Assembly (NCBI GenBank): GCA_003225495.1 | Contig: QIAJ01000128.1 | Span: 10,674-74,673, forward strand | Direction of reading: 5' to 3' | Length of the DNA: 64,000 nt | Source: Acidobacteriota bacterium | GTDB lineage: Bacteria > Acidobacteriota > Terriglobia > Terriglobales > Acidobacteriaceae | Part shown: piece after piece, positions 1 through 9,391 of the stretch | Layout of the letters: every line of letters begins with the position of its first letter | How positions within the stretch are numbered: position 1 is the first letter of the stretch | The notes under the pieces: model-generated | Database searches by the model: none | What the model was told of the DNA's origin: nothing | Seen by the model: only the letters and a program-made list of their open reading frames with translations | Position numbers and translations under genes: made by a program

Positions 1-113
1 TCAAACTGCTCCTTGATCTCCGCCGCCATGGCTTTAGGCAACCGCTGAAATTTCTCGTCCGCCGTCGGTGCGGGACGGCGTGGCGGTGCTAGCGAATCTA
101 TGTCGGAACTCAT
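1..113 (-). CDS. N-terminus of unknown CDS running off the left edge (MSSDIDSLAPPRRPAPTADEKFQRLPKAMAAEIKEQF...)
   Basis: Open frame from ATG at 113 (minus) to the window edge; no family recognised. Confidence 0.4.
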   Translation of the reverse strand, partial: MSSDIDSLAPPRRPAPTADEKFQRLPKAMAAEIKEQF

Positions 114-244
114 GACTAAGATTCTACTCTGGGTCTGATAGCCCGTCTGCTAACTCCCGCAAGAACGTATAAAGCCGCTTTGGGTCGCTGTTGGATGGGA
201 ATTAACGTCTTGAGAAGAAAGCGGAAGTGGTCGTCGCTACCTGA

Positions 245-283
245 TTAGCAAACCGCCGCATTCGGCCACTCTGCCACCTCTCC
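245..283 (-). pseudogene. Truncated tRNA-Ser(GCU) 5' half
   Basis: Reverse complement GGAGAGGTGGCAGAGTGGCCGAATGCGGCGGTTTGCTAA has a 7-nt acceptor arm, D-arm and GCU anticodon loop; tRNA similarity ends after the loop and no T-arm follows. Confidence 0.7.
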
Positions 284-422
284 GCTGCGGGAGTTTTTAG
301 TTTAACACCGAAGGTTGCGTTCGCATCCAGGCCGAGGAAGCGAACTTCTCCCGGACGGCCTTAGGAATACAGAACGCCTAGAAATCCGGTTGCTTCCGTC
401 GATGCCTCGGATATCCTAGGGC

Positions 423-1604
423 GTGCATCCTCCTTCCGAACCCAGTTCGGTTTTGATAGCGCAATCCACGGATGACAGAAATCGCCGGTGGCTGATTGTG
501 GCTGGACAGATCGCTTTTCTGCCCACCGGCATGCTGACAACGCTGCTGTGGCCGATGCTGCCGATCTTGAGCGCGCGCTGGGGGTTGACGTACGAACAAT
601 CAGGGAATCTGTTTCCCATTCAGTTCCTGGCACAACTGGCGGGCGTTCAACTTTCCGGAGTACTGCTCTCGCGAGCCGGATTTCGTTCCGCATTTCTTTC
701 TGGATTGTTGCTGATGGCGGCTGGAGTGGGCACGCTCTATCTTGGATCGCCCTGGATGGGACGTGTGTCAGTGGCGGTATACGGCCTGGGACTCGGCCTG
801 ATCATTCCAACCGACAACCTGATGATTGCAGAAGTCAGCACCGGTTCACGCTCGGCCGCGGTAAGCCTGCTGAATTTCTTCTGGGGACTGGGAGCAGTTA
901 TTTGTTCCTTGCTGGTGGCATGGGCACAAGCGCATCACTTGCTGCTAGTGCTTCTGGAATCGATTGCTGCATTTCTCTTGCTGATGGCCGTGGTAGTTCG
1001 CGGACTGCCCTTTCCCACCGCCCGAAAATCCACCGATCCACCGGTTCGATGGCGCGAGATTGCGCGCAATCCTGCTACATGGCTATTTGCCTGCGTCTTT
1101 TTTCTTTACCCTGGCACGGAGACCGCCGTCGGCGGATGGATTGGCTCTTATGCAGCAAAAATGGGTTCGCACGGAGCGAGTATCGGCGCCATGATGCCTG
1201 CGCTCTTTCTGGCCGCTCTCACTGCTGGCCGAGGAGCAGGCGGTGCGGTGCTGCATTATGTGTCCGAGCGGCAGATTCTTCGTGTGGGATATGGGATGGG
1301 AGCGGCCGGCATCGCAGTCCTGCTGTGGTTTCCGACGCTGCAAGGAGTGATCGCCAGCGCGATCATCACCGGCCTGGCGTTTGCCACTTTGTATCCTGTA
1401 ACGGTCGCGCGGCTTTCGCAGCGGTTTGGCGTAGAAGCACGGAGTGTCGGTTCGATCATGTTTTCGATCGCTGCCATTGGGCCAGCCGCCTTGCCGTGGC
1501 TGGTGGGGATCATCTCGCAGTCTGCGGGCAGCCTCCGCGCTGGACTCGTAGTGCCACTTGTCGCGACGGTAGTTCTTTTTTTGATTCACCTCAAGGATTG
1601 GTAG
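423..1604 (+). CDS. MFS transporter
   Basis: 393 aa, many hydrophobic helices, sugar-MFS-like; GTG start. Confidence 0.85.
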   Translation: MHPPSEPSSVLIAQSTDDRNRRWLIVAGQIAFLPTGMLTTLLWPMLPILSARWGLTYEQSGNLFPIQFLAQLAGVQLSGVLLSRAGFRSAFLSGLLLMAAGVGTLYLGSPWMGRVSVAVYGLGLGLIIPTDNLMIAEVSTGSRSAAVSLLNFFWGLGAVICSLLVAWAQAHHLLLVLLESIAAFLLLMAVVVRGLPFPTARKSTDPPVRWREIARNPATWLFACVFFLYPGTETAVGGWIGSYAAKMGSHGASIGAMMPALFLAALTAGRGAGGAVLHYVSERQILRVGYGMGAAGIAVLLWFPTLQGVIASAIITGLAFATLYPVTVARLSQRFGVEARSVGSIMFSIAAIGPAALPWLVGIISQSAGSLRAGLVVPLVATVVLFLIHLKDW

Positions 1605-1629
1605 ACGCGGTTGCCGCGTCTCTATTTTT
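1603..1629 (+). terminator. Rho-independent terminator-like hairpin after the MFS gene
   Basis: AGACGCGG-TTG-CCGCGTCT followed by CTATTTTTA. Confidence 0.65.
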
Positions 1630-1638
1630 ACTTTGCGA

Positions 1639-2919
1639 TTAGCTGCGAGCAGCGTTGGCGCGCTTTTTTCGCGTTACTTGCAGGGTTGTGTTCGACGCCA
1701 GTTCAACCCGGTTGCGTCCGTTGTGCTTGGCACGGTAGAGAGCTTGATCGGCGGCATGGATGACTTGCTCCGGCTGCCGGTAGCGCGTGCTCGGTTCGGC
1801 CACTCCGATGCTTACGGTGACCGACAAATCACCCGCCGGCTGCATGAGCACTGCGCCCGCTTTCTTTCTCCCCGGCTTTCTGCGCTCCGGTTCGCCCGAG
1901 CGAGCTTCGTTTCTTCGCTCTGAGCCTCGAAACCGGAATAGGGAAGTCTGAATTGTCTGACGAAGCGCATCGAGATGTTCCAATGCGTCCCTCGCGGACG
2001 CGTTGCGGAACAGGATGGCAAACTCCTCTCCTCCGCAACGAAAGGCTTGACCGCCGCCGCCCACTTCACCCAATCGTGACGCAACCATACGCAGCACCTG
2101 GTCACCGGTATCGTGCCCGTAGGTGTCGTTGAAAGTCTTGAAGTGGTCAATGTCCACGATGGCGATGGCGTATCGCTCATCGAGTGAGAGCAACGCTTCG
2201 TTGAAAGCGCGCCGCCCCCGAATGCCGGTCAGTTCGTCGTGATAAGCGAGGACGTAAGAAGTTTCAATGAGCGAGGCCGCCAGGATCAGCGCGGCAGCCG
2301 CCACATCGGCGTCCGCTGCTTTGCCGACCGGCGCGAAATCGAGCCACAGGAATACGGCTGCCAGCGACCAGAGAAAACCCGTCTCAATCGGCTTTCGCGT
2401 CTGGATGAAGCGCACCAGCAGCACCACTGCCGCAGCCAGAAAACTGACGAGCGTCCAAACAGGAAGAGTATTCGCGCTCGCCGGAGACGAAACGACGCGG
2501 CTGTTTTCCGGCCTGCACAACACCGCCACCGCTACCGATTGCAGAAACAACATCCCAAATCGGGGCGCGATGCCGGCAATAGTCAGCCCGCGCTCCCGCA
2601 TGAAGGCGAGTGCGATGTAGTTGAGCGGGATCAGCAGCGCGGCGAGAATCGCCGCTGTGCGGCCCGGTCCCGTATGGATTTTTCCGAGAGAAAAGAATTC
2701 GACGGCGCGGTGCGCCAGCAGCAGCACCACCAACGAGAACAGCACGCGGCTGGAATTAAATCGCCATGCCAGCGCCACTCCAGCAGCGAACACGGCAAAA
2801 TAGTAAAAGCCAAGCGAAGGCGCGACCCGCCCCAGCAGAGAGCTGTTGACGAGCGCCGCCGACACAGCCAGCAGCAGGCCCCCCGGCACCAGCCAAACCT
2901 TCCAGATGTTTCCCGTCAC
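1639..2919 (-). CDS. Membrane-anchored diguanylate cyclase (GGDEF domain)
   Basis: N-terminal TM helices; IVDIDHFKTFNDTYGHDTGDQVL and FRCGGEEFAIL motifs. Confidence 0.92.
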   Translation of the reverse strand: MTGNIWKVWLVPGGLLLAVSAALVNSSLLGRVAPSLGFYYFAVFAAGVALAWRFNSSRVLFSLVVLLLAHRAVEFFSLGKIHTGPGRTAAILAALLIPLNYIALAFMRERGLTIAGIAPRFGMLFLQSVAVAVLCRPENSRVVSSPASANTLPVWTLVSFLAAAVVLLVRFIQTRKPIETGFLWSLAAVFLWLDFAPVGKAADADVAAAALILAASLIETSYVLAYHDELTGIRGRRAFNEALLSLDERYAIAIVDIDHFKTFNDTYGHDTGDQVLRMVASRLGEVGGGGQAFRCGGEEFAILFRNASARDALEHLDALRQTIQTSLFRFRGSERRNEARSGEPERRKPGRKKAGAVLMQPAGDLSVTVSIGVAEPSTRYRQPEQVIHAADQALYRAKHNGRNRVELASNTTLQVTRKKRANAARS

Positions 2920-3107
2920 TCAGACCTCGGCGCGCAGGACTGCATTCTTGTCCCAGAATACGGTACCCGGCGAGGTCGACAGGGTTAGTTTCAGGGTGCG
3001 GGCCGATCGAGCAGCCGCACCGCGTGATGCATGGTCAAATTTCCTCAAGGGACGAAATTCTCTGCAAGAGGCCCTCCTTTCTACGTTCCACATTGAAGGA
3101 GTGTCCA

Positions 3108-3590
3108 ATGCAACGAGAAAAGCAAAGAGGTTTCTCATTGATCGAATTGTTGATCGTGGTAGCCATCATTCTGATCATTGCCTCCATTGCCATTCCGAAT
3201 CTGCTCGCCGCGCGTCGGCAGGCCCATGAAGCGGCCGCCGCTGGCGCGATTCGAGCCATCAATACCGCGCAGATCTCGTATAGTTCCAACTATCCAACCG
3301 TCGGCTTCGCGAGTACGCTGGCCGCGCTCGGCGGAACGAATTGTGCGCCCCCCTCTCCCTCCAGCGCTTGCCTGATTGATAACCAGATTGCCTCGGGAAC
3401 CAAGAACGGCTACACCTTCACGTTAGCCGGAGTCAGCGGGACCCCGGCCGCCACCTACCAGATCATCGCGTCCCCGACCGTGCCTAATCAGACAGGCGTG
3501 CGGTATTTCTGTTCTTTTCCCGATGGCGTACTACGCGTTTCAATGTCACCCATCAACACATGCGACGGTAGTCTCAGTCCTCTCCAGTGA
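3108..3590 (+). CDS. Type IV pilin / prepilin-like protein
   Basis: Prepilin motif QRG-FSLIELLIVVAIILIIASIAIPNLLAARR. Confidence 0.9.
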   Translation: MQREKQRGFSLIELLIVVAIILIIASIAIPNLLAARRQAHEAAAAGAIRAINTAQISYSSNYPTVGFASTLAALGGTNCAPPSPSSACLIDNQIASGTKNGYTFTLAGVSGTPAATYQIIASPTVPNQTGVRYFCSFPDGVLRVSMSPINTCDGSLSPLQ

Positions 3591-3643
3591 AGTGAATACC
3601 GGCCCTGCTACACAAGCCGCGGCAGTGGTAGTCTTCCCTGTTC

Positions 3644-5671
3644 ATGGCCAGAGCGCATTCCGAAATCCGAATTGCGATTGATACTGGAGGAACTTTCACC
3701 GACTGTGTGTGGGTAGAGCGCGGCGACTTGAAGACGCTGAAAGTGTTCTCGACTCCAGACGATCCCTCGCGCGCCATCGTTGAAGCACTGCGCAAAATCG
3801 GAGTGAGCGAAGAATTCACTCTTCTTCACGGAACGACTGTCGGGACAAACGCCCTGCTGCAGAGAAAGGGAGCGCGCGTAGCGCTGATCACGACTTCAGG
3901 TTTCGAGGACGCGATCGAAATCGGCCGCCAGGCGCGTCCTCGCCTCTATGACTTTTTTTTCGACCGAGTGCCTCCGTTGGTGCCGCGCGACCTGCGGTTC
4001 AGCGTAGGGGAGAGAACCGGAGCGGATGGAATAGCGCTGGAACTTCCCTCCGACGAAGAACTAGCTACCCTGCGCGCAACAGTTGAAGATGCAGAGCCCG
4101 AGGCAATTGCTATCTCTCTCCTGTTCTCATTCGCAAATCCCAAGAACGAGGAGTCGGTTGCCGCAGCCCTCGCCGGAATGGGCAAACCGCTTTCCATCTC
4201 GCACAAGATTCTGCCCGAGTTCCGCGAATATGAGCGCACCAGCACGGTCGTCGTGAATGCCTATCTCCAGCCGCTCATGCAAAACTACCTGGAAAGAATC
4301 GGGGATCGCGCCCGCAGTTTAAGCAATGCGCCGCGTAATGCGCACAAAGCGCCGCGCATCTTCGTGATGCAATCCAGCGGAGGAATTACTGCGCTTGAAG
4401 CAGCCGCCCGAGAGCCGGTGCGGACCGTGCTATCCGGACCTGCTGGCGGACTGGTCGGCGCCGCAGCCGTGGCCGTGCGCAGTGGATTTCCGCGCGTGTT
4501 GTCCTTCGATATGGGAGGCACTTCGACGGACGTCGCGCTCGTTGAGGGCGACGCGCGCCCAGGCAGCCAGGCCGAGGTGGCTGGATTCCCGGTGGGCGTG
4601 CCGATGCTCGACATTCACACTGTGGGCGCGGGAGGCGGTTCCCTGGCACGCTTCGACGCCGGGGGCGCGCTCCGCGTCGGACCCGAATCGGCTGGCGCCG
4701 ATCCCGGTCCAATCTGCTATGGCCGCGGCTTACAGCCGACAGTAACCGATGCAAATCTGATTTTGGGAAGGCTGCGGCCCGATCGCTTTCTGGGCGGCGA
4801 TTTCACCCTGGATGTCGACCGCACGCGAAGGCTTACCGCCGATTGGCTAAAGAAACAGAAGTCGCGTCTTACCCTGGAGCAATTCGCCTCCGGTGTATTG
4901 CAAGTCGTGAATGCCAAGATGGAGCGAGCGTTGCGCGTGGTTTCGATCGAGCGTGGATACGATCCCCGCGACTTCGCCCTCGTCGCCTTTGGTGGAGCAG
5001 GAGGCCTGCACGCCTGCGAACTGGCAGAAGCTCTCTCGATTCCAACCGTAATTGTTCCTGCTCATCCGGGGGCGCTGTCGGCGTTTGGAATCCTGGCCAG
5101 CGATGCCGTCAAGGACTTCTCGCGCACATTGCTTTGGAGCCTCACCGGCCAACATTCGCGCGCCGAATTAGAGAAAGAGTTTCGGAAACTCGAAGCCGCC
5201 GCCCGAAAAGAGTTTCGGGAAGAGAGGTGGGCGGGCACGTTACTCTTCGAGCGTACTCTCGACCTCCGTTATCGCGGACAGGGGTACGAATTGAACGTTC
5301 CGGCGACCGACGATTCGGCCAGGCGATTCCACCAGGAACATCAGCGCCGCTACGGATATCACCATCGCGGAAAAGACATTGAACTGGTGACGGTACGTTT
5401 GCGCGGGAGAGTAAAGGCACGAGAGATGCAGGTTGCGAAGGCTGCACCAAAGCCTCCCATATTAAGTCGAGCAAGGCCAGTTGAGATGGCGAAAGTGATT
5501 TTTCAAGGCAGAAGTGTAGCGACACCAGTCTATGAACGCTCAGATCTCAGTCCAGGGCGTTCGCTGAAAAGCCCGGCCATCATCACTGAGTACACCGCGA
5601 CGACAGTGATCCCGCCGGGAGCAAAATTCAAAGTGGATCGAGCGGGGAATTTGTTGATCACGATCAACTGA
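3644..5671 (+). CDS. Hydantoinase/oxoprolinase family protein (HyuA-like)
   Basis: IAIDTGGTFTDCVWV, HGTTVGTNALLQRKG, SGPAGGLVGAA, DMGGTSTDVAL motifs. Confidence 0.93.
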   Translation: MARAHSEIRIAIDTGGTFTDCVWVERGDLKTLKVFSTPDDPSRAIVEALRKIGVSEEFTLLHGTTVGTNALLQRKGARVALITTSGFEDAIEIGRQARPRLYDFFFDRVPPLVPRDLRFSVGERTGADGIALELPSDEELATLRATVEDAEPEAIAISLLFSFANPKNEESVAAALAGMGKPLSISHKILPEFREYERTSTVVVNAYLQPLMQNYLERIGDRARSLSNAPRNAHKAPRIFVMQSSGGITALEAAAREPVRTVLSGPAGGLVGAAAVAVRSGFPRVLSFDMGGTSTDVALVEGDARPGSQAEVAGFPVGVPMLDIHTVGAGGGSLARFDAGGALRVGPESAGADPGPICYGRGLQPTVTDANLILGRLRPDRFLGGDFTLDVDRTRRLTADWLKKQKSRLTLEQFASGVLQVVNAKMERALRVVSIERGYDPRDFALVAFGGAGGLHACELAEALSIPTVIVPAHPGALSAFGILASDAVKDFSRTLLWSLTGQHSRAELEKEFRKLEAAARKEFREERWAGTLLFERTLDLRYRGQGYELNVPATDDSARRFHQEHQRRYGYHHRGKDIELVTVRLRGRVKAREMQVAKAAPKPPILSRARPVEMAKVIFQGRSVATPVYERSDLSPGRSLKSPAIITEYTATTVIPPGAKFKVDRAGNLLITIN

Positions 5672-5700
5672 GATCAGGTTCGCTTTTCGCGCAGCCGCGA

Positions 5701-6072
5701 TCAGCCTTCACTCGCAGCCGCCAGCATCCAGAATGCCAGCGCCGCCGCCGAAGACGCCGGCGCATACCAGCGTAATGAACCCGGCCGCCAGATTCCTCCA
5801 ACTCCAAAAACGATTCCGATCCTGGAAAACGTCAACCCCATTCGATACATTCTTGAGAGCAGCGGGTCGGAATGCGGGAAGCGGTGAGTTTGGGCATAGA
5901 TTATTGCCGCAATGGCAAGGGACGCGGATGCCGTTGCAAGAACAATGCCGACAAGCGAGAAGAATGACGCGACAGTTCGCGATTTGGGCTGACGAAACCA
6001 TTGCGCCCAACCGCAAATCAGAAGCACGGGCGAAACCAGATAGCCGAGCGCAGCCAGGATGATCAGTGACAT
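5701..6072 (-). CDS. Hypothetical membrane protein
   Basis: 123 aa with several hydrophobic segments. Confidence 0.55.
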   Translation of the reverse strand: MSLIILAALGYLVSPVLLICGWAQWFRQPKSRTVASFFSLVGIVLATASASLAIAAIIYAQTHRFPHSDPLLSRMYRMGLTFSRIGIVFGVGGIWRPGSLRWYAPASSAAALAFWMLAAASEG

Positions 6073-6104
6073 TGGATGGGCTTCTCTGCGAATGAGCCCG
6101 AATT

Positions 6105-6311
6105 CTAAATCTCTTCGGCGCTATCGAGGTCGCTGGATTTCGCATCTTCGAGCGCCATGTCCTTGAGTTCGCTGGATTCAAAGACCTCGCCGCATTCCTT
6201 GCATTCGACGTATTCGGCGTCTTCGTCGCGGGACACAATCTGAACCTGAGGATGCTTGCACAGCTCCCGGCGGGTCTTGGCGGGGGACTGAGGAGGGTGG
6301 CTTGTCGTCAT
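6105..6311 (-). CDS. Small acidic CxxC-containing protein
   Basis: 68 aa with CKEC and an upstream Cys/His (RRELCKHPQ). Confidence 0.5.
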   Translation of the reverse strand: MTTSHPPQSPAKTRRELCKHPQVQIVSRDEDAEYVECKECGEVFESSELKDMALEDAKSSDLDSAEEI

Positions 6312-6509
6312 AGATTCCGGGCTTCCCCTGGCGTTCGGAGGGGCTCTTCTATTCTTGGGCCGGGAAACGGTCGTATTTTAGAACGCTCATTCAGGATGTC
6401 AAGTACCCAGCGACCAGGACCTCGTTTGCTTCAAGACCGGCGGCCGCTAAACTATTCAGTCATCGAAAGTTGCCGTCCAATTCAAGATAGGCCCGTTCCC
6501 TGATTGGCC

Positions 6510-6538
6510 TTGCGGGAAGTTTCACTGAGCGCTAAAAT
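6510..6538 (+). promoter_or_regulatory. Candidate sigma70-type promoter for the isc operon
   Basis: TTGCGG (6510-6515), 17-nt spacer, TAAAAT (6533-6538). Confidence 0.5.
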
Positions 6539-6544
6539 AGAAAT

Positions 6545-6586
6545 GCGACCAAATCAGTCGGCAATCTATCCGACCTTATTGGTCGG
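6545..6586 (+). promoter_or_regulatory. Tandem Rrf2/IscR-like operators
   Basis: GCGACCAAATCAGTCGG and perfect palindrome CCGACC-TTATT-GGTCGG just upstream of the regulator ATG (6596). Confidence 0.65.
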
Positions 6587-6595
6587 CATTCGTTT

Positions 6596-7048
6596 ATGCT
6601 GAAGCTGACCAAAAAAGCTGACTACGGCCTAATGGCGATGAAGCACCTCGCCGAGCGCGCTCCCAAGGGTTCCTGCAGCGCGAAGGACGTGGCGGAGGCC
6701 TACGGAATTCCCCAGGAAGCCCTGGCGAAAATCCTGCAAAGGCTGGCGAAAGCCGGACTGCTCCGGTCGCAACACGGAATTAACGGCGGTTACATGCTGG
6801 CGCGTGATCCGAATACGATTTCGGCGTTTGAAGTAATTCAGGCGATTGACGGGCCGTTGTTCATTACGTCGTGTGTCACGGTCCGCGGTGAGTGTGACCA
6901 GACCGACCGCTGTACCATTCGCGAGCCACTGCGCAAAGTGAATGAAAGCATCGAGCAGGTGTTGAAGAGAATCAAAATTTCTCATATGCGCGAAGAGCCG
7001 GAAATCATTGAGATCAAAAAACCGGCGGAGCTGGTAACGATTGTTTAA
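6596..7048 (+). CDS. iscR: Rrf2-family Fe-S regulator
   Basis: MLKLTKKADYGLMAMKHLA; SCVTVRGECDQTDRC three-Cys motif; first gene of the isc operon. Confidence 0.9.
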   Translation: MLKLTKKADYGLMAMKHLAERAPKGSCSAKDVAEAYGIPQEALAKILQRLAKAGLLRSQHGINGGYMLARDPNTISAFEVIQAIDGPLFITSCVTVRGECDQTDRCTIREPLRKVNESIEQVLKRIKISHMREEPEIIEIKKPAELVTIV

Positions 7049-7095
7049 GAGTAGCTCCGGCGTGAAGCCGGCAATGTTTGAGGAGAACAGAAATC

Positions 7096-8385
7096 ATGAG
7101 CACGGATGTAAAGACTCCGCCCCCAGCCAGCCAGGCAACTGAGCAGCGCCCCTCCGCGAACGGAATCAAGCTGCCGATCTACATGGATAATCACGCGACC
7201 ACGCAGCTTGACCCGCGCGTGCTCGAAGAGATGCTGCCCTATTTCATGGAGAAGTTCGGCAACGCGGCCAGCCGCAATCATCCATTCGGATGGGCCGCTG
7301 AGGAAGCCGTCGAGTTGTCGCGCGAGCGCATCGCCAAGCTGATTGGGGCCACTGCGAAAGAAATTATTTTCACCTCCGGCGCAACCGAGAGCGACAACCT
7401 CGCCATTAAGGGCGTCGCCGAGATGTACCGCGAGAAGGGCAACCACATCATCACCGCGGTCACCGAGCACAAGGCCGTGCTCGATACCTGCAAGCACCTC
7501 GAGAAGGGCGGCTTCCGCGTTACCTACATGCCCGTTCAAAAGGACGGACTGGTCGATCTCGAAGACCTGAAGCGCGCAATGGACGACAAAACGATCCTGG
7601 TAACGATCATGGCCGCCAACAACGAGATCGGCGTAGTCCAGCCGCTGGCTGAAATCGGCAAACTCTGCCGCGAGCGCGGAGTGATCTTCCACACCGATGC
7701 GGTGCAGGCCATCGGCAAGATTCCCGTCGACGTCAACAAGATGAACATCGACGTCGCATCAATTACCGGACACAAGCTCTACGGTCCTAAAGGCGTGGGC
7801 GCGCTCTACGTTCGACGAAAGAATCCACGCGTACAACTGGTCCCACTCATCGACGGCGGCGGCCACGAACGCGGGATGCGTTCCGGTACGCTCAATGTTC
7901 CCGGCATTGTCGGCCTCGGCAAGGCTTGTGAAATTGCAATGCAGGACATGCCGCAGGAATCGGTCAAGATTTCCGGGCTGCGCGACCGGCTGCGCGACAA
8001 AATCATGGGCCGCCTGGACGAAACATATATCAATGGTTCGATGGAACAACGCCTTCCCGGCAACCTGAACATCAGCTTTGCCTACGTTGAAGGGGAGTCG
8101 CTGCTGATGGGAATCAACGACATCGCAGTTTCCAGCGGTTCGGCATGCACCTCCGCGACGCTGGAACCATCTTATGTATTGAAGGCTCTGGGCACGGGCG
8201 ACGACCTGGCGCACAGTTCGATCCGTTTCGGCATCGGCCGCTTTAACACCGAAGCCGAAGTCGATTACGTCGCGGATCGGGTCATCGAAACGGTCGAACG
8301 ACTGCGCGAACTTTCGCCCCTTTATGAGATGGCGAAAGAAGGCGTCGATCTGAAGAGTGTGAAGTGGGCAGGAGAAGCGCATTAA
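7096..8385 (+). CDS. iscS: Cysteine desulfurase
   Basis: [50 protein letters not shown]. Confidence 0.96.
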   Translation: MSTDVKTPPPASQATEQRPSANGIKLPIYMDNHATTQLDPRVLEEMLPYFMEKFGNAASRNHPFGWAAEEAVELSRERIAKLIGATAKEIIFTSGATESDNLAIKGVAEMYREKGNHIITAVTEHKAVLDTCKHLEKGGFRVTYMPVQKDGLVDLEDLKRAMDDKTILVTIMAANNEIGVVQPLAEIGKLCRERGVIFHTDAVQAIGKIPVDVNKMNIDVASITGHKLYGPKGVGALYVRRKNPRVQLVPLIDGGGHERGMRSGTLNVPGIVGLGKACEIAMQDMPQESVKISGLRDRLRDKIMGRLDETYINGSMEQRLPGNLNISFAYVEGESLLMGINDIAVSSGSACTSATLEPSYVLKALGTGDDLAHSSIRFGIGRFNTEAEVDYVADRVIETVERLRELSPLYEMAKEGVDLKSVKWAGEAH

Positions 8386-8434
8386 AAAATTTGTTTGAGA
8401 TTTTCAGATCCGAGATTGAAGTAAGGAGACAGCA

Positions 8435-8851
8435 ATGTCCTATAGCGATAAAGTCATTGACCACTACAACCATCCACGCAACGTGGGATCGATGGACAAG
8501 TCCAGCGCTGACGTAGGCACGGGACTGGTCGGCGCGCCCGAATGCGGCGATGTCATGAAGTTACAGATCAAGGTCAATCCTGAAACCAGCGTGATCGAAG
8601 ACGCGAAGTTCAAGACCTTCGGCTGCGGCTCGGCCATCGCATCTTCCTCCCTCGCCACTGAATGGGTGAAGGGCAAGACCATCGACGAAGCCCTGGCGAT
8701 CAAGAACACCGAGATCGTCAAGGAACTCGCGCTGCCGCCAGTGAAAATCCACTGCTCGGTGCTGGCGGAAGACGCCATTCGCGCGGCCATCGGCGACTGG
8801 AAGAAAAAGCAGGAAGCCACGAAGCCGGTAGCGGTTCAGGCCGCGCATTAA
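8435..8851 (+). CDS. iscU: Fe-S scaffold protein
   Basis: YNHPRNVGSMDK, GAPECGDVMKLQ, FKTFGCGSAIASSS, KIHCSVLAEDAIRAAI. Confidence 0.96.
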   Translation: MSYSDKVIDHYNHPRNVGSMDKSSADVGTGLVGAPECGDVMKLQIKVNPETSVIEDAKFKTFGCGSAIASSSLATEWVKGKTIDEALAIKNTEIVKELALPPVKIHCSVLAEDAIRAAIGDWKKKQEATKPVAVQAAH

Positions 8852-8943
8852 ATCGGCCGTGGGTTTACAAGCTTCGAGCGAACGCCCGCTTTGAGTTCGA
8901 TGTTTGGCTTGCTCGTAGCTCGCGGCTTGTAGCTCGAAGCTTT

Positions 8944-9318
8944 ATGGAACAAGCAACCCAATCCGCGCCGTCCCAGGCTCCCGTCAAGGGTATCCAGATC
9001 ACCGACAAGGCGATCTCAAAGGTGCGCTTGGCGATGGAGAAGGAAGGTGTCTCTATCGAGCAGGGCGGACTTCGTCTGGGCGTGCAGGGCGGCGGATGCT
9101 CGGGCTTGAGTTACAACATCCGTTTCGATACGCAGCCGCGCGAGCGCGATCGAGTTTTTCAGTTCGGCGGTGTGCGCGTGTTCGTGGATCCGAAGTCGTT
9201 CATCTATCTGCACGGGATGGTTCTGGATTACCAGGAAACCCTCATGCAGCAGGGTTTCGTGTTCGTGAATCCGAACTCGACAAAATCCTGCGGCTGCGGC
9301 ACGTCTTTCTCAGCCTAG
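8944..9318 (+). CDS. iscA: A-type Fe-S carrier
   Basis: GGCSGLSYNI and SCGCGTSF motifs. Confidence 0.94.
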   Translation: MEQATQSAPSQAPVKGIQITDKAISKVRLAMEKEGVSIEQGGLRLGVQGGGCSGLSYNIRFDTQPRERDRVFQFGGVRVFVDPKSFIYLHGMVLDYQETLMQQGFVFVNPNSTKSCGCGTSFSA

Positions 9319-9391
9319 CTGCTGTTGTGGGGCACGGGCCTTCGAACCGTGCGGGCCGGTCAGAAAACCCGGTTCCACACCGAAATTCTGT

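Noticed and set aside
2239-2988. 249-aa plus-strand ORF
   Set aside because: Antisense to the GGDEF gene, Arg/Gln-rich shadow ORF
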